Shown in pieces: positions 48,201 through 60,724 of a DNA stretch of 64,000 bases. Made by a program: the position numbers and the translations under genes. The notes beneath the pieces are model-generated. The model made no database searches. It was not told where the DNA came from and worked only from the letters and a program-made list of their open reading frames with translations. Location of the stretch: contig CM050453.2 of the NCBI GenBank assembly GCA_027563935.2, positions 14,970,611 to 15,034,610 of the forward strand, read 5' to 3'. Position 1 is the stretch's first letter; every line of letters starts with the position of its first letter. This DNA comes from Costus lasius (Eukaryota; Streptophyta; Magnoliopsida; Zingiberales; Costaceae).

Positions 48201-50658
48201 TAGGTGCTCATCCACAGTACTAAAATACGGCAACAAAAAATCTGACATGTTTTTGATGATTTTTACTAAACCCATATAATCAGAAGATTAGTTTCCTCAG
48301 TATACTACTTCCTTTCTTTCCACCCTGATCATATTCTTTGACATAAGAAATATATGTCAAGAAGAGTACTGTAGTTTCAGAAGAGTACTGCTACTTAGAT
48401 CCTGTCTTTCCATGAGATAACATCATGTAAGCTGATATGAGATGACATCTATATTCTGTTAAAACTTCATAACATCATACGTGGTGTGGCTACTTAATGA
48501 AGTATCCTCTCTCTCGTTCTTTTTTTTCAATCATACCTGGATCATTATCTATGAACACTACACAGTTACCATTAATATTTTTTTTTAAGCATTACAATTC
48601 TCACTATAGGGTGTCACTATATTTTGTCAGAATATTAATGATATATCACTTTGGCCTGATGTTATAAAGTATCATAAAGGTTGATTAATATTGTTGATTC
48701 TAATTCAACAGTAAACCTAAAGCCACGAGACATGGATGCTTCACTTTGCTGCTTATCTATGGCACATGAGTAGAAGTAGGAAATTGTAGTGGCTAACTGT
48801 CTATACTTCCGATACTTCCTAGAGGTATATGACTTTTGGGGATCATTCTTGAAAGAATCAGATGCCTTAAGGATTCCTATATATTATTGAAATTTTATTT
48901 TGAATCTTGATATGTGGTTCAGAGTAAGATGGATGTACAAATTGTTCTACATATAAAAACTGTATCAAGGATCAAGTTTGACTACGAAATTTTAAACATG
49001 ACATTCCTTCTCTTCACTGTACAATACTAATATAAAATAGTTAATGAAAAAAAGTAAGAAATTCTAGTTAAACACTTTCTCATATACAATACTATACATT
49101 TTTGTTCTACTCTTGGAGGCATAATTCAAAGCGTATATACTTGTTCCAAATTTGCAGTATTAATAATAAATCCCGGAACTCCAAATACAGTTATACTCTT
49201 CTTCCTCCTCTCAGGCCCAATTTTGGCAGTTTATGTTTCCATCCATGATCTATAGACCAAGCCCAATGACTGTTTTTGAGCTCTGTACTACCACAGCAGA
49301 ATAAGAATATAGATCAAGCCTAAAGATCAATTTAGTTTGGCTAAGCTTTTAGATGTTTAGAAGTTTTGTTTGTCGAACCAATTCTTTGTCAACATTAGAA
49401 TGATATTAACCTTTTGACCTTTGATCTAATACTTTTCCAAATTGAATAGATTATCAACTCAAATCAAAACCAACATTCTAAGACTATGAGCAATAGGTGA
49501 AATCGGAGTGTTCAAAGAACACAAAGTTTCGAGACAAAAGAAGTTGAATCACAATTTGAATATTCATTTTAGAGAATTGTGATAGATAACTAATATCATG
49601 CATATTTAAGCCCTATTGATATCAATTCATTTATGGAATCATTATAATTCATTCGAACAATTCCTTAGGGCAAAAAAGGAGCTGCACATGCTCACTTAGA
49701 TATAGATCCTGCTCTGTAGAAAATTAACAGCCATTAAATGAGTTCTCTTGGTAAGATTGAATGATAATAAGAGGAAACCACCCAGCTATCCGAATTTTGC
49801 TAGTTTTCTCCCCACAAGAAAACACTGTATGGAAATGGAAATATCCGAGTACATAATTATTTTAAAAGAAAACTAGGTAAAAAAAGATCAATATTCCATT
49901 TGTTTCTCCCAAATAAAACTAAAGTAACCAACATTGCTTGTAACAAATAAAAATTTAGATTCTCAGTTTGAGGAATTACCATGCGTATTCAGTTAACTGA
50001 GGTTGAACAATTGGGTCCTAACGGCTAGCTCAATGAACTGCGGAACGTCTAGGGTTCTTAATTCTCCATCATCGACGAATGAGAGACTCTTGAGGAATGA
50101 ATGATCTCTGTACAGATGAAGAGAAGAAGCAAGATGAGCTCCCCCCAAGGTGACGAAAACCGGAAAGGACAGAGGAGAAGAGTGACGCAGGGACCGGTTC
50201 GAGAGAGAATACGAAAAGTAGATACCGGTCTGGGTCTGGCCTTGGGGGGGATGGACCAAATTTTAAAATTTGTTCGAGGGTTAATTGCATATTTTTCTCT
50301 TTGTCTATATTTGCAAATTAGCTCATGTAGTTTTGTAAAATTCACATTAGTCTCTGTAAGTTCTCAATAATATTTATTGGCCAGTTTAGAGGGATAAAAT
50401 CATAAATTAGAGGAGATAATATAAAAAAATTATTTTAATATATAAGAAATTAAAATAATTAATTTTAAGGTTCAAAATATTTTTCATCCAATTTTTTCCA
50501 ATGAAATTAATTTTTCTAGTTTATGATATTTTTATTTTTATTTTTATTTTATAAGAAAAAATACTACAAAATAATTACTCGGATAAAAAGACAGAACGAA
50601 GTAAGTTAATATTTCTTAAGGGCAAAATAATATTTTCCTGAATGTAAGAGGGCAAAGT
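45279..50658. other. Long AT-rich intergenic region
   Basis: Includes the likely 3' UTR of the GATA gene (to about 45550). No gene was recognised. A GC-richer patch at 50000-50260 has a minus-strand frame that begins with GTG and shows no family signature; it may be a promoter or a decayed first exon. Small duplications such as CCAAGAGACCAAGAGACCAA (about 46817) occur. Confidence 0.4.
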
Positions 50659-50659
50659 G

Positions 50660-50897
50660 TAAAACTACTTCAGCGTCTAGAGACTAGAGTAAGTACCTTC
50701 GTCAATCTCAGATCTCTCTCTCTCTCTCCTCCCGGACTCGGTCGAGGCATCGCCGCGGATTCTTTCACGACCGATTTCATGGCTGAGTGCCACTTCCGCT
50801 CTTGCTTTCCTTTGAAGATTGATCCCAAATGTGTGGCTTTGTTCTTTCCCTTGCACATAATTTTGTACTTCTCATCTATACTTCGCTCGAATAGGAG
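50660..50897 (+). other. Possible first (mostly 5' UTR) exon of RING-CH gene 1
   Basis: A CT-rich leader (TCTCTCTCTCTCTCC at about 50711) and GC-richer sequence end at AATAGGAG followed by the donor GTAATT near 50898. Gene 2 has an equivalent GC-rich leader ending at the same donor word GTAATT. Exon assignment is inferred from position. Confidence 0.4.
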
Positions 50898-51933
50898 GTA
50901 ATTGCTTCATATCTCTGGATTCCTGCATATGCTTGTCATTGGATTTGCCAAGTCTTGGCTCTTGATTCTGCATTTCTATGGCTGAGGCTATTGCTTACTG
51001 GACTGGAATGGTTCTTCTTGGTGTTCAAGGATTGATTTCTCTTGCTTGCTCACTTGTTATCCCCGACAAAATCTCACTTTTGAGTTGTGATTTGTTGCTG
51101 TGGCTGATGCTTTCCTACATTTTTTTATGAACTTTCCACCTATGAGCATCTATTTGTCTTTATGTTTGAATCTCCAGAAACTAAGTTCTGTACACAATAA
51201 ATAATGGATTAATGCCTCCGTTGTGTCCTATTATAATTTGGGGTTCTTTGTGGTTTACTTTCAGCCTAATTTTATCAATCTCAGTTCTTCAAGTTTCATA
51301 TTGGTTTATCTTCTGTACCATAAGATTTTTTCCCTCAATTTACCTCTAATTAATCTTAAAATCCTCATATTGTTTTAGTTCAATCAAAAGAACTCAATCA
51401 GATTCTCACTAAATGAAAAAAGAAAAAAGGAATGGAAACTATGAGTCCTGTTATCATCATTCACCTTTAATAATAAATCTCATTGTTTCTAAATTGATCA
51501 ATCAGGACTATCTGGAGCAAAATTAGTCTAAACAATATAATAAAATATAAAATCATACATATAGGGACTATTTAAACCCTAAAACTACGAGGGATAAGCT
51601 CCAACAAAATGACAAACTACATGGCAAAGTGAAATTAGTTTTCCTGAATTTGGTATCTGAAAGTCGCATACCATATCTTTTTTTTTGTTTTTGGTCCATG
51701 TCCAACCTTACTTGCTAATTTACAGCATCAACTTTCGCCAAATTTCATTATGAGTGTCTCTTATTGACCTGAAAACTTCTACAAATTTTCCAGAATCTTG
51801 GTTTTCAAATGCCTACGTACACAGCACAGAAGATAGAGTAACTTTAATAGGGTTACTTATGGAGGATATTTTCAAATAGTTGATACCTCTAAGTTTCCTG
51901 TATGGACCTTAGAGATTGTTATTAGTTTATCAC

Positions 51934-54900
51934 ATGCTCAACCTCGTGAGAGAAATGATGCACAACAAGAGGAATTCATGCACTTCCATCAGTGATGAGA
52001 ACATAGACACATCAAGGGCATCAAATTGCAGCACAGATAAGGATGTAATTGCCATCCTATGTCGAGTTTGCCACTGTTCTGAACCCGATGCAAGGGGTAA
52101 CGCTGCTTTGGAATTCTTAAATATTACTCCACCACTAGAACTGCAAGCAATCAACATTGATGGAAAATGTCCTACAAAGATATATGTTTGCAGCACTGAC
52201 GTGGAGTCAGGTCCATACCTTCATCACAACGCAATGTTCAATCTTGGATGTTCTTGCAAAAATAATCTTGCTCGTGCACACTACTCTTGTGCTCTCAAGT
52301 GGTTTATAAGCCGTGGGTGCACTGCATGTGAGATATGTGGAAGTGTGGCTGAAAATGTGAGAATGCCATATTTCAAAAAGGTTTTGAATTCTTTGAAGGA
52401 CTACGAAGAGCTTATGGATAGGGAGGCTGCTTATGTGCAGGTGGACGTGGACTCAGCTGCAGATCCTGCTGCAGTAGTTGCAACTATTAGAGGGCAAAAG
52501 CTTAGTGAGATATCATTGTGGTTCAATATTCAGAATAGTTCTGCAGCATTCTCCCAGGAAATGGTAGAAATTTTGCCGCATGGTGCATCAGAATATTTTG
52601 CTCCTGTGGAGACAATAATAACCTCGTCAGCTTTGGAGTGTATGGGAGCTTTACTGAGTACTTGCCTAATGCTTGTGTTCTTTTTGTGGCTTATTATGCC
52701 AGGAATTGGGAAGGTATGCCTGAACATAGTCACGATTGTGATGTTTCTATACCTTTAGATTATTGTCAGCGCTTTTACTGTTATGAGGTTAATGGGTTAA
52801 TGGGTTTAGGGTTTAAACCCATTAACCCTATAACTTAAGTGTAAAAGGGGATTACCCTAGATTGAATGACAACTTTTTGGTTTTTTCCCTTTCTCTAACT
52901 TGGTATCAGAGCCAAGTTCGCTTCCTCTATCGCTGACGCCGCCGCTGCTCTTCGTCTTCACTGCCGTCGCTGCATCTTGCCGGTGCTGCACCTTCTTCGA
53001 TCCGCTGCCCTCTCCTTCCTCTTCTCTACGTCCTGTAACTAAGAAAGGAGGCGCCGCTATCGTCGTCGTCGCGCCGGGGAGCTTTGTGCGCTTGGCGCGA
53101 GCCCTCACCGGCCGTGGCATGGCTGTGTGAGGTGCCAAGCCTCTTCTTGCCACCATTTTTCCTCTCCCATTGCTCAACGGAGCTTTTCCGACGCCTTGAC
53201 GGACGGATGGCGTCAATCTGCTGGTCTTCTCGCTACCGCGCTCCGCTGGTTTTCCTTGAAGATGATGTTGCATATTTAGGGCACAAACGGCTGGATTCCT
53301 GCCTTTGCTCTCCTCAAACCCGCTGGTCTTCCCGTTGCGTGCCTGCAGACGCGTCACTCCTCTTGTCTTCTACACTGGTCTTCTTTGAAGACGATGCTGC
53401 ATCTTTAGGACATTTCCTCTCCGATTGTCTTCGCAGCATCTTATAGCTCTTCTATGGAATTTTCTATCCGACGCTCTTCCATGGCAAGGTGACGCTTTCT
53501 TACTGCTGTTTAGTATTCGCAGCATCTTATAAGTCTTATTACTTCATCACTCAGTTTAGTATTCAGTGTCCTCTTACTACTGTTTCACTATGGATTCTTC
53601 ATCCTTCAACATGGATTTCAAACCTGGTACTACCTTTGGCACAAATATTATTAAGTTTGATGGTACAAATTTTCAATTATGGTCACAATCAGTTCACCTT
53701 TTTCTGGGATCGCATGGAAAGGAGCATCATCTCACTCAGTCAGCTCCTCTTCCTACTGATCCTACTTATGACTCATGGCGTCGTTCAGATATGGCAGTCC
53801 TGAATTTATTACTTCATAGCATGGACACCAAGATTGCTTCTACTATTATGTATCAGAAAACCACCAAATCGGCTTGGGAATTTCTAAGCGGCACTTATGC
53901 CCCCAAATAGAACCTCAGTCATGTCCTCCGTCTCTATGAAGAAATTATCAACCTACAACAGGAAGATCGATCCTTCCAGGAAACATATGCCTTGTTGCAA
54001 GGAAAATGGGACGAGCTCTGTCAGTATCATCCTGCCTCATCCGATATCGAGGTTACTCTCCAACAGCGGCAGGAGTTCCTGGTGGCCAAATATTTGTCCT
54101 GCCTTAATCCTAAATATTCAGCTTTGGGTTCTCAATTGCTATTGGACTCTACGATCACCACTCTTCAGGGAGCCATCTCTAGACTTTTGCGGGTGGCTAC
54201 TCCTTCACCGACCCAGGACACACCGAGTGCTCTTGCCTCCTCTCCCGTTCCCCCTTCTTTTGGCCGCGGGCGGGTTCCTGGATGGGGACGGGGACGTGGC
54301 CGTGGTCGTACTCTTCTGCCATGTACACACTGCGGTCGCACTAATCATACTCCGGACAGGTGTTGGCAGAAGTTTGGGCTCCCCTCTGCTCGGGCTGCTA
54401 CTGTATCTGTCGCACCCCCTTCTCATGCGGTCTCCGTTCCTACAGCTCTACCTGCCACATCCACCACTGATACCGTTACTATCTCGGCGGCCGAGTATGC
54501 TCGTTTCCTCCAGTCCACATCTGAGTCTCCTGCAGGGCCATCCACCTTCATAGCCTCTTCTAGTCATGCTTCCGGTATAGCTACTCTTGCTTCTTTTGAT
54601 TCTACTTGGATAGTTGATTCTGGGGCATCCTCTCACATGACAGGTAATCGTAGTCTATTCACTTCCCTTTCCACAGGGGGAGTTTATTCCCCGGTCGCTA
54701 TTGCCAATGGCTCCTTAGTGTCCGTCATGGGTATCGGGACTGTTTCTTTCTCTTCCACTATACTTCTTACTCATGTGTTATACATTCCTTCTTTTCCTGT
54801 AAATCTTTTTTCTGTTAGTGCCTTTACTGCGAGTGGTAATTGTAGTATCACATTCTTACCCTCTCACTGTTTGTTTCAAGACCTCCGAACGAAGCAGACG

Positions 54901-57900
54901 ATTGGTGGGGGGCCTAGGCAGGGTGGTGTCTACACTCTTCTTCCATCTACTGTACCTCGGGCTCTCTCTTCCGCTGCTGTCTCTCCTCTGCTATGGCACT
55001 ACCGTCTTGGACACCCTTCTGCCGCGCGTCTTCAACATGTTCTCTCTTTACCGTCAAGGCCGTTTTTTCATTGTGAAGCTTGTGAACTGGGTAAACATCA
55101 TCGGACCTCCTTGCCAACCGCTTCTACCTCTCGCAGTCTCCACCCGTTTCATCTTGTTTACTCCGACATCTGGGGTCCGAGTCCTGTTTCTGGTCGTGAC
55201 GGTCACAGATATTTTGTTACTTTTATAGACGATTTCTCTCGCGTTTGTTGGTGTTATATTTTGTCTAAGAGGTCTGAACTCTTTAATGTATTTTGCAACT
55301 TTTGTGCTGAAATTAAAACTCAGTTTGGTGTTCCTATTCAAATTTTGCGCTCTGATAATGCATTGGAATATACTAGCACTTTCTTTCAATCTTTCTGTCG
55401 TTCCCATGGCATCATACATCAAACTACTTGTAGTTATACTTCTTCCCAAAATGGTGTTGCTGAGCGTAAGAACCGCCATCTTCTCGAAGTGGCCCGTACC
55501 TTATTGTTTCACATGAAGGTACCTCGGTCCTATTGGGCTGATGCGGTTCTAACTGCTTCGTTTCTGATTAATCGGATTCCTACTCCGGTTTTACATGGTC
55601 GTTCCCCGTTCTCTCTTTTATTTCCAACGCAACCTCTTTTTTCTCTCCCACTTCGGGTGTTCGGGTGTTTGTGTTATGTCCATGCCCTTGGCCCGGGTGT
55701 TGACAAGTTAAGCCCGCGTGCTACTCGTTGTGTCTTTCTTGGATATTCTCGAACTCAGAAGGGATATCGTTGTTTTGATCCCTCCAGTGGTCGCCTCTTT
55801 ACCAGCATCGATGTTACTTTTGATGAATCTAGCCCTTTTTTCTCTTCAGCTGAGCCCCCCGTTTCCTCTTCTGATCTTCTTCCGGTTCCTGTTATCCTTC
55901 CGGCATCGCCTCCGGTGCCTGCTCCCACTTCTCTCGGTCCTTCTGCTGGTACTTTACAGGTTTATCACCGCCGCCCCCGGCCTCCTCCAGTCGCCCCTTC
56001 TTCGTCGGCGGTTCCTGATGATAGCCTTCCCATTGCACTGCGTAAAGGCAAGCGCTCTGCTTCTCATTATCCTGTTTCTCATTATGTTTCTTACCACCAT
56101 TTGTCACCTTCTTTTCGTGTTTTCTCTGTTGCCTTGTCTTCGGTCTCCTTGCCTACATCTCCCTTGCAGGCTATGTCGTTACCACACTGGAAGCAGGCTA
56201 TGGATGCTGAGATGACTATCCTACAGGCTCGTCACACCTGGTCCTTAGTTCCTCTCCCACCTGGTCCTCGCGTTGTACCATGCCGATGGGTTTTCGCCGT
56301 CAAATTCAACTCTGATGGCTCTATTGCTCGCCACAAAGCTCGCCTAGTTGCGAAGGGCTTCTCTCAGATTTATGGCCTGGATTATCATGATACCTTCTCT
56401 CCAGTGGCGCGTCTCAATTCGGTTCGCACTCTGTTCTCCCTTGCTGTCAATGGCCGGTGGTCTCTTCATCAAATGGATGTCACCAGTGCCTTTCTTTATG
56501 GTGATTTAACCGAAGAAGTCTTTATGGAGCAACCTCCTGGTTATGTTGCTCAGGGGGAGATAGTGTGCAAATTGCATAAATCAATCTATGGTCTCAAGCA
56601 AAGTCCGAGGGCATGGTTTCATAAACTCTCACAGATAGTGACCTCGTTTGGGTTTCGTCATAGTCAAGCTGATCATTCTATTTTTATTCGTCGTTCAAAG
56701 AGTGGTGTCACTATTTTGGCCGTTTATGTCGACGACATGCTTCTTACTGGTGATAATCGACGGGGAATTGAAGAAACCAAGAATCATTTACAATCTCATT
56801 TTTCAATTAAGAATTTAGGGACACCTAAATATTTCTTGGGCATTGAAGTCGCATATCAGCGTGATTGTGTTTTTCTGTCACAAAGGAAATATGTCTTAGA
56901 TCTTCTGGATGAGATTGGTATGAGTGACTGCAAACCAGTGGATTCTCCACTAATTCCAAACCAGAAGTATAGTGCTAACGAGGACTCTGCATACATTGAT
57001 GCCACTCAGTATCGTCGCCTGGTTGGCAAACTTAACTATCTCACTGTTACAAGACCTGACATTTCTCATGCTGTGGGAATCATTAGTCAATTTATGCAAA
57101 AACCCAAACAGTGTCATTGGGACGCAGCGACTCGTGTGGTTCAGTATATCAAAGGTGCCCCTGGTCAAAGATTGAAGTATTGTAAGAATGGGCACACTCA
57201 TATTGAGGCTTATTCTGACGCTGATTATGCTGGCAATATTGATGATAGGAAATCTGTTTCTGGTTACTGTACCTATTTGGGTGGTAACTTGGTCACATGG
57301 CGAAGCAAGAAACAAAGTGTTGTGGCAAGATCAAGTTGCGAAGCAGAATATAGAGCCATGGCTCATACTATTTGTGAAATGCTTTGGCTACGAAATTTCT
57401 TGCAGGAATGTGGAATAGAATGTCCTAGCCCAATGAACATGTTCTGTGATAATCAGGCTGCTATTTTTATTGCCAACAATCTAGTTTTCCATGAACGAAC
57501 TAAACACATAGAGGTGGATTGCCATTTCATCAAAGAAGCTATCAATAACAAACTTGTTGCTACTCCTTATCTGAAGTCTGAATACCAGATTGCCGATATC
57601 TTCACCAAGGCTTTGGGATCAACTAGACTTAAGAAATTGTGTAACAAGCTGGGTCTAATTAACATATTTTCTCCAGCTTGAGGGGGAGTGTTAGCGCTTT
57701 TACTGTTATGAGGTTAATGGGTTAATGGGTTTAGGGTTTAAACCCATTAACCCTATAACTTAAGTGTAAAAGGGGATTACCCTAAATTGAATGACAACTT
57801 TTTGGTTTTTTCCCTTTCTCTAACTATTATGATATGGCATGATTGAAAAAGTTTATTTAAACAGTATTTAAATAATATTTTCATTTATGTTGATTGCCAT

Positions 57901-59959
57901 CTTGTGCATAAACTTTTACCTCCATTTTATTTTGCGCATAAACTTTTAAATGTTTCTATTTGATTCATAAAACTGTTTATTATTCCAATTTGATACATGA
58001 ACTTGCATAGGTTATAGTTAGCTTGGTTATTTTGTCGAATTAATTTGACATCCTTCTAGTGTAGTTGATTTACTTGTCAATGTGATCACGTCCCACTTAT
58101 TGCTACTAACATATGACATGGTAGTGTCAAGTTATCACATTAGAGTGTTGTCATTTACGTTGACAAATTGTCAAATTACGTTTGAATAGTAACTAAGTTG
58201 AAACTCTTGTGCAAGTTTATGCACCAAAATTTATATACCAAAGCAAAACAGAGGTAAAACTTTATATACTAAAATGATAATTAACCACTAACATTTTCTT
58301 TGGAGTTTTGAGAAACCTCCCTTCACTAAGTTAGACAATCATGTCCCATGACAGAGTGACCAAATTGAAAGTCATATGCAAGATTATATATCAAATTGGA
58401 ATATTTAAAAGTTCATATACAGAAATAAAATGGAGGTAAAAGTTTATATACTAAAATGATTATTAGCCACTTACATTTTTTTAGCAGTTTTAAGCCTTCA
58501 CTATGTTAGACAAACATGTGCCATGATGGAGAGACCTGAAAGTCATATATGCAAGTTGATATAACAAATTGAAATATTGAAAAGTTCGTATACAGAAAAA
58601 AAATGGTGGTAATAGTTCATGTATTAAAAAAATAATTAATCACTTGTATTTTCTTATGAGTATTCATAAACCTCCCTTCATTACGTTAAACAAGCATGTG
58701 CATGTGGAATATTTTTTCTTGTATTTTCTGTATTGTTATATCTCAGTAATTATTTTATCCAATTAGATGAAATATATGCTTCAGGTTCAGAATTCAGAAA
58801 ACCTTGTTGTAGATGATTACATATGAACTCTTTTTTTGCTTGTTAGATTTACTGTAGATATATAGCTTTAAAAATATCATATTGTACTATTTGCAACATA
58901 AAATATGAAATATTTAAGCCTTAGCAAAAAAATAAAATAAAATAAAAAGTAAAACTAATGTGTGTCATTACGAGAGGTAAATGTTTTTTTGTGTGCAGTG
59001 ACTATTCTAGAAAATGCTTAAAGATATTCTAAAATTCAAGAAATGTATGTGACTTTAAAAAGCTTGCCTTGTTTGATCACTAGCATAATATTTATGCTTT
59101 TTGCTAGTTAAATTCAGGATAAAGAATGAAGAAATAATTAAATGATATAGACTTCTGTTACCATTTCATTTTGTGTACAAATTTTTTTATTTCATGGTAT
59201 GAAACTTGTTTAAGAGTTTCAATATACCACATTTGACAAACATTACGGTGTTAACTTGCATAATACTCAAGCCGACACATGAACAAGCTTCCTGACGCAG
59301 CACAGCATACTTTTCTCAAAAGCTCCAAGATGCTTCTTCTCCATACTCATGTTCCAATAACAACTCATTAAAGAACTACCACTTGATCTAGAGGCTCCCA
59401 TGCACTTTCATAGCCACTCACTAACATCTTTTGGATGAAGACAAGACAACCCTCAGCCAGCAATTGAAGTCATCTTTCTCCCCTGCACTTAATGAACAGT
59501 AAAGATGACACAACCCCACTCTGCGTACGCCATGCTCCTATTTTTGCCAATACAGCTCAGTCGAGCTCCTCCTTGTAATCCTCACCAACTGCTCCCAAGC
59601 TCCTCTTCTCGGTGATTCCTTCCTGACAAGCTCCTTGTAACTCCTCTAGGTGCCTAAGGTGTTAGCTGACAATGAAAGAGATGTGATGACCTTGTACATG
59701 TAATGAAAGAGGTAAGAAGGTATGGTCATTGTGCCATGGCACACAACCTCTCTTGTCCCAGAGTTGTTGGTTGGTGACGAAGGAACGACGTGCTGTCCAC
59801 TACTTGTCTACTGGGATGAGAGTGCGATGGTGGTTTTGCCAACAATTGAAGACAAGGAGTTGGGAAGAGAAGCAGCATTTATGTAGGCAGTGGAGAGAGT
59901 GAATGTAATGAAAGGAAATATTGCTGGTAGTTGGAGGGAAAGCATTGCAGGATGAATAT

Positions 59960-60017
<58 letters not shown>

Positions 60018-60724
60018 GCCTTGTTGCTAGTTGACATGATAGCTATCTTGCCTTTTTGTTTAGTTCAAAAGATGTGCTCCATTGAAATACATATACAAGT
60101 TTTTTGCCCCCTAAATTAAAGTTCTCATAGAAGTTTATGCATCAAATGGAAATTTATGCAGGTTCTCATCTTTCCTGAAATTATACATTTATTATGCAAA
60201 TATATCTCTGACTTGTGATTTTTGTTGCATGTAACAAGTTTCTTGTTGACATGCAGAGAATTGCATTTATTGGCTTCTACTTTCTTCTCGGGGATTTATG
60301 TGCTCTATCAGTTGTGATCTTTCTTACATTTGTAAGTATAATTGTTGCAATTATACAATTCTTTTTTCTACATCTATTGTTGCTACTGAGATGATTTGCT
60401 TTTACCATGCCTTAGTTAAGACATTTCCAGATATAGCTTGCACTGCGTTGCAAACTGCTGATTTAAAATGAATTTCATACAAAAAGTATTTTGCCAATAA
60501 ATAGGAAACTCTTGACCAACTTAGACTTTGTCTGAAGGATACACTTTTTACTGGCCTTTTTATATGATGAATGTCCTTTTGAAAAAAAAAAAAATTCTGG
60601 ATTGCAGGTCGTTCCGACGAGAATCAAGTTTGGACCAGTAAGCTATTGCGCAGTCTTGCTTGTAGTTCTCTTTCTTGCATCTGCAATTTGGGCTTCTCGG
60701 ACCCGCAATGCTCGAGCAGCATGA
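51934..60724 (+). CDS. RING-CH (RINGv/MARCH-like) membrane E3 ubiquitin ligase 1
   Basis: Three coding exons: 51934-52713, 60257-60331 and 60608-60724, all phase 0 with GT-AG borders, give 323 residues. The C4HC3 RING-CH finger is complete: C43, C46, C106, C108, H116, C119, C132 and C135, with the exact x7 and x2 spacings around H116. Hydrophobic segments lie at about 236-255, 262-285 (exon 3) and 297-314 (exon 4), so the product should be a membrane-bound E3 ligase with the finger on the cytosolic side. The start is the ATG aligned with gene 2; an upstream TTG extension is not used. The region between C46 and C106 is about 33 residues shorter than in gene 2. A Ty1/copia element sits in the first coding intron, about 50 bases past its donor, making that intron 7.5 kb; exons and splice sites look intact. 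Confidence 0.87.
52764..52900 (+). repeat. 5' LTR of the copia element
   Basis: 137 bp, TGTCAGCG to CTCTAACT. A perfect 15-bp inverted repeat (52794-52808 with 52814-52828) has a 5-base loop; the centre reads GGGTTTAGGGTTTA, a telomere-like telobox. Confidence 0.95.
52901..52914 (+). other. Primer binding site (initiator Met-tRNA)
   Basis: TGGTATCAGAGCCA begins directly after the LTR and complements the 3' end of plant initiator tRNA-Met. Confidence 0.95.
53590..57681 (+). CDS. Copia gag-pol polyprotein, one in-frame stop
   Basis: One frame of 1364 codons runs from the ATG at 53590 to the stop at 57679, broken only by a TAG at codon 107 (53908-53910) inside gag; the frame is open for 1257 codons after it. 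In order: an N-terminal gag domain (KFDGTNFQLWSQSV), an RG-rich patch (GWGRGRGRGR), a CCHC knuckle (CTHCGRTNHTPDRC, about 54320), protease (WIVDSGASSH, about 54610), integrase with zinc residues (HYRLGHPS, CEACELGKHH) and DDE residues in SDIWGP, RSDNALEY and GVAERKN, reverse transcriptase with YVDD (about 56725), and RNase H (YSDADYAG, EAEYRAMA, ADIFTKAL). The products would copy the element RNA and insert it. The stop may be a recent inactivating change or read through at low rate; UAG AAC CUC is not a known strong read-through context. The leader (52915-53589) has no clear coding role. Confidence 0.94.
57680..57688 (+). other. Polypurine tract
   Basis: GAGGGGGAG directly precedes the 3' LTR and overlaps the last two bases of the polyprotein stop codon; this is the plus-strand priming site. 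Confidence 0.9.
57689..57825 (+). repeat. 3' LTR of the copia element
   Basis: 137 bp. It differs from the 5' LTR by T for C at LTR position 4 and by A for G in CCTAAATTG; it has the same hairpin (57719-57733 with 57739-57753). Confidence 0.95.
58240..58700. repeat. Imperfect tandem repeat, about 170-182 bp x 3
   Basis: The words GAGGTAAAACTTTATATAC, GAGGTAAAAGTTTATATAC and GTGGTAATAGTTCATGTAT mark the starts at about 58251, 58433 and 58604. Each unit also contains TTAGACAA/TTAAACAA with CATGTGCCATG-like words. Confidence 0.75.
59962..60015. repeat. (AG)n microsatellite, about 27 units
   Basis: An uninterrupted AG run inside the intron. Confidence 0.97.

Larger units (their letters stand above)
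52764..57825 (+). mobile_element. Young Ty1/copia retrotransposon in a RING-CH gene intron
   Basis: 5062 bp with a perfect 5-bp duplication, ATTAT (52759-52763 and 57826-57830). LTRs of 137 bp differ at only two positions. The primer site complements initiator Met-tRNA, and the polypurine tract GAGGGGGAG lies directly before the 3' LTR. One long polyprotein has the copia order protease, integrase, reverse transcriptase, RNase H. The element is in the same orientation as the host gene. Confidence 0.97.
57831..60256 (+). other. Rest of the first coding intron of RING-CH gene 1
   Basis: AT-rich with a diverged tandem repeat (58240-58700). At about 59260-59900 is a less AT-rich stretch of unknown origin with many AGCTCC/CTCC words, possibly an inserted repeat. 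The intron ends at the acceptor GACATGCAG, which also closes the equivalent intron of gene 2. Confidence 0.6.

Noticed and set aside
50058..50345. Minus-strand frames near the RING-CH gene 1 promoter
   Set aside because: Non-ATG starts, or short frames without a family signature; a promoter or decayed exon is as likely.
51916..51933. Six extra residues before the RING-CH gene 1 ATG
   Set aside because: They need a TTG start, and the reading crosses a likely intron-exon border; the equivalent part of gene 2 is not coding.
53897..54553. 218-codon frame overlapping copia gag
   Set aside because: Out-of-frame shadow of the polyprotein.
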